Source: Anastrepha obliqua
Taxonomy: Eukaryota; Arthropoda; Insecta; Diptera; Tephritidae
Length of the DNA: 64,000 nt
Direction of reading: 5' to 3'
NCBI RefSeq assembly: GCF_027943255.1
Contig: NC_072896.1
Span: forward strand, 35,614,501 to 35,678,500
The number at the start of each line of letters is the position of its first letter. Position 1 is the stretch's first letter. Of this stretch, positions 33,008-43,852 are shown piece by piece. The position numbers were made by a program, and so were the translations under genes. A model generated the notes under the pieces. That model ran no database searches and had not been told where the DNA came from. It worked only from the letters and a program-made list of their open reading frames with translations.

Positions 33008-33935
33008 TTGAGGCTTAGAAATGGAATAACCAGGAGACAAAAATCAACATTTGCGACACCTGCTCTTCTTTGCTATTCATCGGGGTCAAAACGCTACCGA
33101 AGCAGCCTGGAACATTTGCGAAGTGTCACAGGCAAGTCTACAGCACGGAAATGGTTTGCAAAGTTCAAAAATGGCGACTTTGAGGTCGATGCCATGTCCC
33201 GCAGCGGAAGGCCTTCTGAATTCGATGAAATACGTCTCAAATCACTTTTGAAGGAGAACGGTCGTCAAACTAGTCGTGCATTGGCGGAAGAAATGAGCTG
33301 CGATTATAAAACGATTCTCAATTACCTTAATTTAATGGCATTTGCCGAAAAATTGGAGCCTGGGTGCTTCACAAGCTCAACGAAAAAACCAAAAAAAATC
33401 GTCTTGAAATTGTTTTTCAGCATTTCGCCTGCCATCGAGCAACACGCGGTCAGAAACAACGTTTTTTGTACCGACTCATCACGGAAGATGAGAAATGGTG
33501 CCTATACATCAATATGGAACAAAGAAAGGAATTTGTGGAGATACATGGAGATCCGCCAAAGCCTAGAGTCAAACCGGATATTCATGGGATGGCATGGTGC
33601 ACCGGGAAATGCTCGAAAAGAATGCCATGGTCAACAAGGAGCTCAACATTACCAAGCTACATGGTCATGACATGGTCAAACCATACTCGTTCTCAACAAC
33701 GCCCGGCCCTATGTTGCACAAGTCGTCAAAGCCGCACTCCAAGAGCTCGAATAACAAGTCCTTCAGCATCCGCCGTATTTTCCGGACCTTGAAACGACAC
33801 ATTACCATCTTTTCCGCTCCTTGTCAAACCATATGTAGCACGTTACGTTCGATAACAAAGAGGTCCTTAAAAACTGGCTCAACAACTTCTTTGACACCAG
33901 ATCAAGCGTTTTTTAGCGGAACGGCATCAACAAAT
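33008..33935 (+). pseudogene. mariner transposase relic
   Basis: HLRHLLFFAIHRGQNATEAA (frame 33043 on), then TGKSTARKWFAKFKNGDFEV, DAMSRSGRPSEFDEIRLKSL and LKENGRQTSRALAEEMSCDY give the two HTH motifs. After frameshifts come ITEDEKWCLYINMEQRKEF (first catalytic Asp in DEKW), later HYQATWS and KPYSFSTTPGPMLHKS. A stop codon follows the first two codons and at least three frameshifts are present. Confidence 0.8.
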
Positions 33936-34330
33936 TGGTCGAGAGGTGGGAGAGGGTTAGTGGAATTAGCATACATTCAATATTGCATGAACATTTCGTC
34001 GTCAAGAACATTTTTCTCGTTGGATAATTGATAATTGCTAAAAAAAAACTCGTGTCGATTGGTGTAAAGAAATGTTGAGGGAATTCAGTCGCAATGGACT
34101 GCAACATGACTGTACCATCAAAACAGGTGACGAATCTTGGGTCTGTGCGTATGAGCCGAAAAAAGTAGCAATCAAATATGGGTGTCCCAATACGAGCTTA
34201 ATCGAAAATAGTTGTTCGCGGAAGAAGCATCCCAAAGGAAATGGTTGCTTGCTTTTTTCAGAAAATCTGGTCATGTCGTAACTGCATCTCTAGAGGAACT
34301 GAAAACAGTCAATTCCGAGTTGTACACAAC
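33936..34330 (+). pseudogene. Second mariner-type relic abutting the first
   Basis: ISIHSILHEHFVVKNIF, a stop, then KKTRVDWCKEMLREFSRNGL, TGDESWVCAYEPKKVAIKYG and CLLFSENLVMS. TGDESW carries the first catalytic Asp. The sequence differs from the neighbour, so this is a separate element, truncated at both ends. Confidence 0.75.
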
Positions 34331-34429
34331 CTTTTGTTTGCTAAAAGAATAATGGAAAATCAACCAACCAAATGACGAATCATTCTTCACCTAAAAAATG
34401 AGTGATTCTTGTTGTTGTAGCAATTTACT

Positions 34430-34960
34430 AAACCCTACCTGTGCGGTATAGTCACCGATCGCCTTCGACTAACTCATCTAACAGTAGGTCTAGAAAAAGT
34501 TTGGTTCCAGAGGAAGATGGGTGGTAGGTGAGTAGGTTTAATGGGGCATGTGAATAGGTGGTTAGTGTCGTGCCGTGAGTCTTCACATGCTGGACATATG
34601 GCGGGGTCGATTCTGGATAAGTAGGATTTTAAACTACTACAATATCCAGAACGTAATTGAACCAAAATTACGCGGATCTTGAGAGACAGCTGAAGTTGTG
34701 GTGGTGGTTGAACTCCGAAAGCGGCATTCGTGGTCGGAAGTTTAGGAAAGTGGTAAGAGTCTTCCGATGGATGTCGTTTAATGTCAGTCTGCATACTGTT
34801 CGGTTCACTAGTTGTAATTGTATTTTGTTCTGGATGCAGTCATTGTAGTTGAATAGATGCCTTCTGACATGCCTGCGAGATGGCTCATACTCTAGAAAAT
34901 GTCTGTAGGGGTGATACCTTCGATAGGTATGTGAAGGTGTTGCAGGGGAAGACATCAGGA
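34430..34960 (-). pseudogene. Jockey-like LINE C-terminal fragment
   Basis: Minus strand: LSLKIRVILVQLRSGYCSSL, KSYLSRIDPAICPACEDSRH and DTNHLFTCPIKPTHL. The LRSGYC box and the C-x2-C-x4-H-x4-H/C knuckle are typical of the tail of Jockey-group LINEs. A TTGTTGTTGTAG tract lies at its 3' edge (about 34412). Confidence 0.85.
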
Positions 34961-35039
34961 GGGAACCCGCAGCTGTCCTAATTGCATTATTTTGACATAT
35001 CTAGAGCTTTGTTCACTACATATAATTATTGAGGACCTT

Positions 35040-35165
35040 GTTGCGATTTTGGGCATTCCCATCGCAGCTGGTTCCACATATCGGAATGACTCGGGTTTTT
35101 AACGACCAAGGGCTGCCACCTCAGTAAACTAGATTTGCCTATGCACCATACCTCACAATGCATGC
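35040..35165 (+). repeat. GGCTGCCGCC dispersed repeat, copy 2
   Basis: Same ordered blocks as 8020-8135: GGAATGACTCGGGTTTTTAA, CGACCAAGGGCTGCCACC, CAGTAAACTA, CACCATACCTC. Confidence 0.6.
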
Positions 35166-36239
35166 TCTCACGTATCGGCTCATACAAGAGTGTTTTTGAG
35201 CACTCAAAAGACCGAATTACTGAGTCATCCGCCTTGGAGCCCTTATTTGGAACCTGGTGATTTTTTTTGTACCCGAACATCCAAAATAAAGCGCAAGGCC
35301 AAAGTTTCCCAATGCCCTAAGCAGCGGTGGAAGCCTTGAAACAGCTCGTTTTGGAGCTATCCATATCTGAGTGGCAGAATTGCTTTGAAAATTGATTCAA
35401 GAGAGTATATTTTAGAATATTTTGAAAAACAAAAATGCCACTTTCATTATTATTTTACTGTCTTTTCAAAACTAATTTTTTTAAATAAAATTTTTTATGC
35501 ATCTACGACTTATATTTTCTATAAAATCTTGTGCCTCAAGGAGTTCAAATAGTAGTGTAAAGCAATCAAGATTAGTTCTAATTTAGTAATAAATAGTTTC
35601 AATGAAATAAAACCCACCTCTTAGGACTTGTACTTCTCATTCCTTCTTGCCCAGAGATTTGTCGCAGTTATTTAGTAGTGCTGAAGTGAAATGAAAATTT
35701 AAAGAAAAAATTACTTTAACAGTTAGTCAACCAAAATCTTTGATGTGTATCTCATATTGCGTTATTGAAAAATAGAAAGAAAACGAAATCAATCTCAATC
35801 GAAAACTGCTACTGAATCAATAACAATGACAATTGCTGCGTGCGAGTATTAACGGAAAAAACAACATCATTGAACAACGAAATGTTAATCATATAAAAGC
35901 TCAATGAAATCACCAAAAAAAACCCAAAAGTTGCTTATATGCGTACTTAAGTACTTTTTCGCGCTCATTTCATGGCTATGCCTGCAAATTCGACAAGTTG
36001 TGTACGAATACTTTGCGGCATTGGATTGTCCCACTTTTTTTAATGGGCAAAAGTAAAGAAGAAACAAATAAAACCTCAATACAAAAAGAAAATATTAATC
36101 GTTACGTGTGTGCATACCCTGTAGGTAAAATTACTTGTTCTCAAAGTACATATAAATATATACTTTATAACCAGTTTGATTTGTAGATGAAGTAACTCGA
36201 AAGAAAAATCACATGTTGTGGATAGTTGGAAAAGTAAAT
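35166..36239. other. Unassigned DNA
   Basis: AT-rich; no gene or element recognised. Confidence 0.4.
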
Positions 36240-36790
36240 AAAAATTGGAAAAGAGAAATGAAAAATAAACATTTCAAAAACATTTTATTATGAACTAAAA
36301 TATTATACAAGGAACGAAGTTGATGATAAATAAGCCAGGAATGGAGCGGCCAGTCAATGCATAGCTCTAGAACCATTATGAACTAAAATATTACACAGAG
36401 AAGGAAATGGCAGATATTTAACGAGAAAAGAAGCGGCGACCCAATTTAAAGGTCCAGAGCCATTTTGTAGGCTAAGATAGGGTAACTGCTTCTCTCTTAT
36501 TCAGGAAGTAGAGGGACCACAAAGAAGGTCATACTACAATCAAAAACAATAATAGGTAGATTTAACTTAAACCGATTTAAAGATTGTATGGAATGAAACA
36601 ACAATAATTTCAGAATCATCACAGGGATTCTAACAGGTCATTCATTGTAGATTGAATTATCATCTTACTGACCTGGAAATATGCTCCAACGAAATTTGTA
36701 GGTTCTGTAGGGAGGAAGATGAAACCGTCAAAGTTGGACTACATAAGCGGAACAAAGACCTGGGTAAACAAAATTTACCAGAAGAGGAAT
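36240..36790 (+). pseudogene. Jockey-like LINE C-terminal fragment with a short internal duplication
   Basis: FRIITGILTGH, a small frameshift, HCRLNYHLTDLEICSNEICR and FCREEDETV match the LTGHC...CRFC knuckle of LINE tails. Upstream, ATTATGAACTAAAATATTA occurs twice (about 36286 and 36375), a diverged tandem duplication. Confidence 0.7.
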
Positions 36791-36902
36791 AAAACTAAAA
36801 AAAAAACAAGTTGGACTCAGAAAAATATGTTTAATCCATGGAAGGGTACATTATATTTTTCAGGTTGCAGAGCTGAACCCTTTACAATAAGTTAGGTTAA
36901 GT

Positions 36903-37215
36903 TAGACCGCTGTAGCCCAATGGGTTGGTGCGTGTCTACCTTTCAGAATTCGGAGAACGTAGGTTCGAATCTCCGTGAAACACCAAAATGAAGAAAAAGT
37001 GTTTTCTAATAGCGGTCGCCCCTCGGTAGGCAATGGCAAACCTCCGGGTTCATTTCTGCCATGAAAAAGCTCCTCATAAAAAATATCTGCCGTTCGGAGT
37101 CGGCTTAAAACTGTAGGTCCCCCCATTTGTGGAACAACATCAAGACGCACACCATAAATAAGAGGAGGAGCTCGGCCAAACACCTACCAGAAGTTTATGC
37201 GCCAATAATTTTTTC
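36903..37215 (+). mobile_element. tRNA-derived SINE, copy 4 (reference-quality)
   Basis: A-box region TGTAGCCCAATGGGTTGGTG (36911), B-box AGGTTCGAATCTCC (36961), about 50 bp apart as in tRNA genes, then the body with GCGGTCGCCCCTCGG, GGCAATGGCAAACCTCC, GCTCCTCATAAAA, GCCGTTCGGAGTCGGC, AACATCAAGACGCAC and GAGGAGGAGCTCGGCC, ending GCGCCAATAATTTTTTC. The frames within it are not protein genes. Confidence 0.9.
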
Positions 37216-37249
37216 TTTTTTTTAATTTTTTTTAAATTGCCACTTTATC

Positions 37250-37930
37250 CTCCATACAGCTGACGCAAAAATTACACGAAGTAATTCCACGGCTCACAGA
37301 ATGCATGGCTAGTGGATAGTGTCCTGTGAGAACACTCACGAACTTCGAGAGCTGAGGTTTTGTCTATCTCATAAGATCCTTCGAACGCCTGTGATACACA
37401 CGTGGCCAGAAGGATTTCGCGACCTTAGAGCGCTGGCTGAGTTTGCGCATAACCCATCTTTCCAGGAGCAGACCGCAGGTGGTCAAGGGGATCCCAATCC
37501 TCCGCCATCGCGGTGAAATCACCTCACAGATCCCTCGTCTGATGAGCCTTATGCCTAAGAATGGGGATGCAATAAAAAGTGAAGCCAGGTTTTCCCTGTC
37601 CATTTTCAAATATATGTACCTCCATTGAGCCCAGGGTCCTAATTGCTGCTTGGCTATAGGAGTAAATATTTACATTTTTGACAGTTAATATGTGCTTGGA
37701 ACACACTGCAGTGATTCGGTAAACTGAATTTGAGTTTTATGAGGAGCTCCTCGCAGAATACTCCTCTGCCAACCCTTCTTTCAACTTCGAGCCACCCGTG
37801 AACAGGTTCACTTGGTCCTTTCTCCAAGTGTAGCTCTCGGCCCACTCCTCCCTTGAAGGAATATGAGTGGAGAATGTTCCGCTTGGGCTAAGCGAGGTTG
37901 TACATTGATTCGTCGACGGGGGGATGAACC
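37250..37930 (-). pseudogene. Jockey-like LINE fragment (RNase H to C terminus)
   Basis: Minus strand: NLFTGGSKL, RRVGRGVFCEELLIKLKFSL, PNHCSVFQAHINCQ, NIYSYSQAAIRTLGSMEV (RNase H core; DGSK altered to GGSK, SDSQAA to SYSQAA), then SFWPRVYHRRSKDLMR and SVLTGHYPLAMHSVSR. Several frameshifts; the active-site Asp residues are lost. Confidence 0.85.
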
Positions 37931-38852
37931 TAAATTTTCTAAGGATTTCCCTTTAATAAAATATTACACACAATTTTTTTCCTATATTTACATTTTTTGT
38001 CCGACTTAATATTAATGTATTTTTAAAAATCATAAAATGATTTTACTTTTTTTTTTTTTTAAATCATTTATAATTTTATTAAAAAAAATGCTCTGAAATG
38101 GAATGCAAAAAAAAATTCAAAAATAAATTTTTTAAAATATTTTAAAAAGATAATAGACACATTTTTTTAGTAGAATTAAATTCGTTGTTCGACTTGATAT
38201 ATTTTATTTCTAAAAATCATAATTTTAAAAATCATAAAATGATTTTATTTTATTTAAATTATTATGATTCATCAATCATTATTTTATTAAAAACATTTTT
38301 TATGGAAAAGCAAAAAATAATTGAAATTGATGAATGAAAATTAAATTCGTTGTTCAACTTGATATATTTTTTATTTTTAAAAACTTATATTTTTTTTTAT
38401 TTTCTTCATTCCGAGATTAAATGAAAGCAATTGCAGTAAAATATTATTAACTATTGCTACTCGAAAGCATAGCAACAATAAAAACAACAAAGATAATACA
38501 TAGAAGAATATGTGTTTAGCAGACAATTCTAACTGGTAATTTTATAATTGGTACAATACTAGTCACTTTCAAACTAGTCAGATTTCCTTCACCAGGTAAG
38601 CAGTTCGTGAACTAGTATGTTAGCTAAGTATACATACATGTAAATATGTATACACTTTGTACCTGCTTGGCTGTTCACTACGTGGATGGAGCTGCTAGAG
38701 GAGGAGTACTTGTTGTCGAGAAAAGTAAAGTGAAAAACTGCAAAATATTTGGCATCAGCTTTATTAATGGTGCGGCATCTGCTTTGTATTGCTAAACCGA
38801 AGAAGTGAGTGCTGTGAAACATACATATATACTTTTATAAGTACTTATGTAT
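37931..38852. other. AT-rich low-complexity DNA
   Basis: Repeated AAATCATAAAATGATTTTA-like palindromic motifs at 38030-38280 and two copies of TTAAATTCGTTGTTC. No gene. Confidence 0.5.
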
Positions 38853-39205
38853 TTATAATTGGCGCATAGGTGTTGGGCTAGCCGTTTGGCCGGGCTGTTT
38901 CTCGGCCCATTTGAGGTAAGCGCCTTGATGTTGACGGACAATAGAAGTGACCTACAGTTTAATACCGTATTTAACTGACGAGCAACTAATTTTTATGAGA
39001 AGCTTTCCTATAGCAGAAATGCACTCGACTATTTGCCGTTACCTGCAGAGGGGTGACCGCTATTAGAAAAAATCGTTTCTATCATATTTATTATTTTTTC
39101 TATTAGAAAGTAATTTTTTTATCATTTGATAATTCATTTCAACAATAGGCATCGAACCCGGAACCAAATAGATGTTAGTCACACACAAACCAACTATTAG
39201 ATTCT
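38853..39205 (-). mobile_element. tRNA-derived SINE, copy 5 (diverged)
   Basis: Plus text AATTGGCGCATAGGTG, CGCCTTGATGTTG, GACCTACAGTTTAA, GCAGAAATGCACTCG and AGGGGTGACCGCTATTAG; the B-box remnant is at about 39150. An extra stretch near 39075-39150 includes a repeated TATTAGAAA. Confidence 0.75.
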
Positions 39206-41479
39206 TCAGAAAAAATAAAAATAACAACAAAAAACCAAGTCATAATCTGTGCTGAAGAGTAGACACGTTTTTGAGGGCTCACGTGTGCGGAATCTCATTA
39301 AAGCGTAAAATACTTCGGCTATTGTGTGTATATGTACGTGTGTATGTAGGTAATAAAATGCAGTATAAATATGCCATGAAGTATATACATACATATACAT
39401 ATGTATAATAAATCAGTAGTAAAGTTATTGCAAATGAAGTCGACGCAAGGTTAGAAAGAATAACGGAAAAAGACGGGAAATGGCAGAAAATATTGAAAAT
39501 ATTAGTTTCGTTTTATTTGTACATGTCGATTATCCTAGCAAAAAAATACAATAAAAAAATAAAAGCTAAAATATATGTACATTATTATCCCTTTGAACAA
39601 TAATCAGTAAAGTTAAACAAAATTTTAAATATTTTAATTTGGAATGGAATTAAAATTGACGGCACACACGACCAACTAAAAGTAATAAAATTCTTGTGTG
39701 CTTTTAATTGGGCTACATTGCGATCACATGCATCCATTATAACTTGGCGAAAACCTTCTCTTTGGCTACGTTAGGTTTGGCGGCCGCATCGCACATAGGG
39801 ACAGCGATGTCACTTAACCTACGAAATGGGTCCGTTGTGAGCCGCAGGAGTTGGGCTACATTTCCCCTTCCAGATTGAATCATCCTGAGCTTTGGACAAA
39901 GCGTAAAAGGTTGTTCATACCTAAAGTGCATAGATTATCCATACTCATAAAGAAGAAGTAGGATCTTAATTATCGGTCCCTGCTTGCGGCTAGGCTACCG
40001 CCTTTTAAGATTGGCCTCCTCTCAAACACAAAAAAAAAAATAGTAAATATAGCCGGTACACGATTTTTTTTGGTTTTTGTTAACACTTTATCAAATTTAC
40101 CTGTTGTTGCTTGATTGCGTTTATAAGGTTCAACTTTCTTTAACTCTCGATTAATTTAAGGCATAAAAAAGAAATATCACGTATTTTTTTACTAAATGTT
40201 TACTCTTGATGCCATGTGAAATGTACTGAATAATTCGTAGAAAAAAAATTTAATTAAATACATTTCAGGCACCCTTAAACAACTTTGAATATATATGTAT
40301 GTACATGCATAATTGTGTAGCCATTATGCAAAAATAAATACTTAGGTGTTTTTATTAATCAATCGAGTAATAAGAGGCTTACCCACGTGTTGTAGTGGGT
40401 GGACAAAATTAAGAAGCTATTGTTGTCGGCATTTCCTGTATTGTTGAAGCATTTCCTGAATTGTGCAAGAGAAACTGAAAATCCAATTGCTTATACCTGC
40501 TTACAAACGAGGGGCGACTTATAAGTTTACGACTGACGATACTTAGCTATGACTGGTCGTCGCACTAATTGCGGCCTTACTGTTCGTATAAATAAAACTC
40601 TCTTTCTTTATTTGGTTCATTAACAGTTACTTCGTGAATAAGCAGCTAGAATGTGACATTGAAAAGTAGAAACTTTTCAGCTGCACAATTCACAATTTTA
40701 TTTCACTTGAGGGAATTACATGAAAAAAAAAATATCTTTATTATTAAAAAAAATATTTTTATTAATTACTATTTTTTTATTATCATTTTTTTATTTATTT
40801 TTATTATTTTATAAACGAAATATAATCATAAAAATTTGAGATTAAAAAAAAATGTATTTATAAAACCAAACATTGAATTCTTGGCGCACTGTACGCCGCC
40901 CCTCGTACGTCTGTACTTACATACTTATTCGGAAATTCAAAATAAACCAAGAGCTCGTACTGACTTTTATAATCTTCTTATGTTCATGAGTTGTATAACA
41001 AAATGTACAGATAAGTCCAATTGTACGTGTTATTTACTATTTATGCTAAATATTCTCAGGTGCTCGAGTGCCCAAAGTTAATATTGAATGAGTGCGGCTT
41101 ATTTGCGCAAGCGTAGTGAAAATGTACTTTAGTAATTCAGTTTTTAATTGGCAGGTACTTACGAATACATCCACTTGCGTATATATAAATACTTGATTAA
41201 AATTTGTGTCAATCAGTACCTGCAGCGGAGAAATATTCAGTCAAACTTTCGCTTTAAATGCTTTTTGGGTATGCAAAAACTGGAGTATGCGGAGTTTTAT
41301 TATAATTATATTTTTTATTTTTGAGTGTTTTATTTTCATGATTTCGTGCACTTAAAAATAACAGCTCGCGGCCAACCCATGCTGACTCAGCCGAATAACT
41401 CATGACAATGTTATTGGGTATATTAAACTACAATATTTCTCAATTTTTTTAGATTTGATAGTTTAGATGAACCGTAGTA
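39206..41479. other. Unassigned DNA
   Basis: A 64-codon minus frame at 39737-39931 is base-balanced and looks like a decayed repeat, but I do not recognise it. AT-rich simple sequence at 40690-40860. Confidence 0.4.
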
Positions 41480-42000
41480 AGGTCTATGGATAAGTTCGTG
41501 CGGTTTTACAACAGATGGCGTAACTTGATTATTATTCCATCGATCCACATTTCCAAACATTCATTGGAGAGCTACTGTCGTAAGGCACAAACGTCAGTAT
41601 AAGTTTTTTATTTGAAGCGTAAACAACAATATTTTTACCACACTTGAAAATGTCGAATTTCGTGCCAAATAATGTGTTTTTGCGGGGAATTTTTTAATAT
41701 GAAGAAAAAAGCAGCCGAAAGTCATCGTATCTTGGTGGAAGTTTATGGTGAGCATGCTCTAGCTGAGCGAACGTGCCAGAAGTGGTTTGCACGCTTTAAA
41801 AGTGGTGATTTTGGCCGCGCCGCCAAAGTTCATGGATACCGAATTGGAGGAATTGCTCGATCAAGATCCGGCTCAAACGCAAGAAGAGGTTGCAAAAACT
41901 TTGGGAGTTGATCAATCAACCATTTCCAAACGTTTAAAAGCCATGGGAATGATCCGAAATTCAAATTTCGAAAAAAACCGCACGAACTTATTCATAGACC
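41480..42000 (+). mobile_element. Internally deleted mariner with intact terminal repeats
   Basis: GGTCTATGGATAAGTTCGTG at the left and CACGAACTTATTCATAGACC at the right continue as about 27-bp inverted repeats with one mismatch; TA lies close to both ends. Inside: MSNFVPNNVFLRGIF, frameshift, AAESHRILVEVYGEHALAER, TCQKWFARFKSGDF, frameshift, PPKFMDTELEELLDQDPAQT and GVDQSTISKRLKAMGMIR, then directly the 3' end. The whole catalytic domain is missing. Confidence 0.85.
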
Positions 42001-42189
42001 TATTAGTAATATTTGAAAAAGTTCCGAGAAAGGGTAATTCGAAAATCGGGTAATGACTTATTCAAATATTGCTCTAGTTTGGAAGTCATTACAGTGAAAT
42101 TTAAAAGGCTTTATTTAGGGAAAATATACTGTGAAGAATAATTTCGGCAACTCAGCATTAATACGTGATAGCACATAGTCGAAATTTTG

Positions 42190-42720
42190 AAGAAAGATTA
42201 AATTTGAGGGGAAAAAGAAAGTTTATGCATTTTTTGCAGATTTCAAAGCAGCTTTTGATACAGTCCCAAAACATCTTTTAATTTACAAATTGCATAACTT
42301 GGACATTTCAACCAAAACGGTAAATTTCAATGAAAAGGTTTATAAGAATACTCTGTGATTTGGACAGGCGAAAAAATGTCCGACAAATTTAGTAAATTGT
42401 CAGGGTATGGCAGGGTTGTTTGATGTCGCCGTCACTCTTTTCAACTTATCTGAATGATTTGCATAACAGCGTAGAAGGTGGTATCTGGATTAAGAATATG
42501 GATGTTAGCCTTCTTCTGTATGCGGATGATATAGTTATTTTATCTGAAGATGTAGATGAACTGCAAATTTATATAATCTTATTTTTATAATCTTGAAAAT
42601 TATACAATTATGGAATAATGCAAGTAAATTTAGCAAAGTCAGCAATAATGGGTTTCCGTCATGGAGAAATGTTAGCAAGTAGAGAGAAGTGGACGTTCAA
42701 GGAAGAACCGCCAGTTGGTT
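42190..42720 (+). pseudogene. LINE reverse transcriptase fragment
   Basis: KVYAFFADFKAAFDTVPKHL (RT motif A, Asp pair), LFTYLNDLHN-like sequence and GIWIKNMDVSLLLYADDIVI with the YADD catalytic box, then LSEDVDELQIYI and QVNLAKSAIMGFRHGEM. Multiple frameshifts. Sequence character is of the Jockey/I group. Confidence 0.85.
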
Positions 42721-42754
42721 CAAACAGCTGAAGCACGTTTCGTGTTTTGTTTCA

Positions 42755-43776
42755 CTGTCAAACATCTTCAGTTTGGTCTATAATTTAACCATGAATTTTA
42801 TTTAAAAAATGCGTGTTCTGTTAAGAAGCGTGTATCGGACAGTGTTAATGATGACCATCAATTATCGATTCGTCGCCGTTCGCAGCAATTGGGCCACTGT
42901 TACTCAACAACGTGGAAAATTTTGCGAAAGGATTTAGGTTTGGAGCCTTTCAAAATACAGCTGGTGCAAGAATTGAAGCCGAACGACCTACCGCAACGCA
43001 GAATTTTTGATGAATGGGCTGTTGGAAAGTTGGCCGAATATCCACTTTTTTATCGAAATATTGTGGTCAGCGACGAAGCTCATTTTTGAATCAAGGGTAC
43101 GTAAATAAGCAGAATTGTCGATTTTGGAGGGAAGATCTGACAGAAGAATTAGAAGAGCTACCAATGTATCCAGAAAAGGTCACAGTTTGGTGCGGTTTAT
43201 GGGCTGGAGGTATCATTGGACCGTACTTCTTCAAAGAAGCTGCGAATCGTAACGTAACTGTAAATGGTGAGGGCTACCGTGAAATGATATCCAACTTTTT
43301 TTTGCCCAAAATGCAAGAGCTTGACTTGCATGACATGTGGTTTCACCAAGACGGTGCCACATGCCACACAGCACGCGTAACAATGGACTTGTTGAGAGGC
43401 GAGTTCGGTGAACATTTTATTTCACGTTCGGGACCTGTCAATTGGCCCCCCAAATCGTGCGATATAACACCTTTAGATTATTTGTTAAAGCTCATGTCTA
43501 TTCAGACAAGCCTGCTTCAATTAACGCATTGGAAGACAATATTAAAGCATTTGTAAGTGAGATACCGGCCGAAACATTGGAAAGAGTATGCTAAAATTGG
43601 ACTAAGCGGATAGACCATTTGAAGCGCTGTCGCGGTCAACATTTGCATGAAAAAATCTTCAAACATTAAATTATATGGACTGTACTATCGATTTAAATAA
43701 AAATTTCATGCATTTTTTTGAATTTTACGTGTGTTTTTTTGAAAAACTTTCCTATAGCTCTTAAAAAATCACCCTT
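42755..43776 (+). pseudogene. Tc1/mariner-type (DDE) transposase relic, internal deletion
   Basis: The 5' leader TTTGGTCTATAATTTAACCA precedes a deletion that joins near 42830. Then RRRSQQLGHCYSTTWKILRK, DLGLEPFKIQLVQELKPNDL, NIVVSDEAHF then a stop where a Trp codon is usual, GYVNKQNCRFWRED, PEKVTVWCGLWAGGIIGPYF, NVTVNGEGYREM, DMWFHQDGATCHTARVTMDL and PPKSCDITPLDYL. DEAH, HQDG and TPLD hold catalytic acidic residues. A second frameshift breaks the C terminus. A TIR-like TCTTAAAAAATCACCC ends at about 43775. Confidence 0.85.
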
Positions 43777-43852
43777 TAATAAAACAATTATTCCAACAAT
43801 ATTTCTGTCTTGTATTATCATTTTAAGTTCGCAAGCTCTTAAAAACACCCTT
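43777..43852. repeat. Solo terminus of an AGGGTGTTTTTA element
   Basis: Reverse strand reads AGGGTGTTTTTAAGAGCTTG then GAACTTAAAATGATA, matching 57091-57125. ATTCCAACAATATTTCT here also occurs at 32143-32160. It is the end of an otherwise absent element. Confidence 0.65.

Noticed and set aside
36903..36980. Possible tRNA gene from the A and B boxes
   Set aside because: The acceptor stem cannot be closed and it continues into the SINE body; a SINE head, not a functional tRNA.
36902..37183. 93-codon minus-strand frame, repeated in similar form at other loci
   Set aside because: It is the antisense translation of the SINE body, shared by non-coding copies with frameshifts.
39737..39931. 64-codon base-balanced minus frame
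   Set aside because: Could not be tied to any family; no splice sites or partner exons. Left as unassigned.
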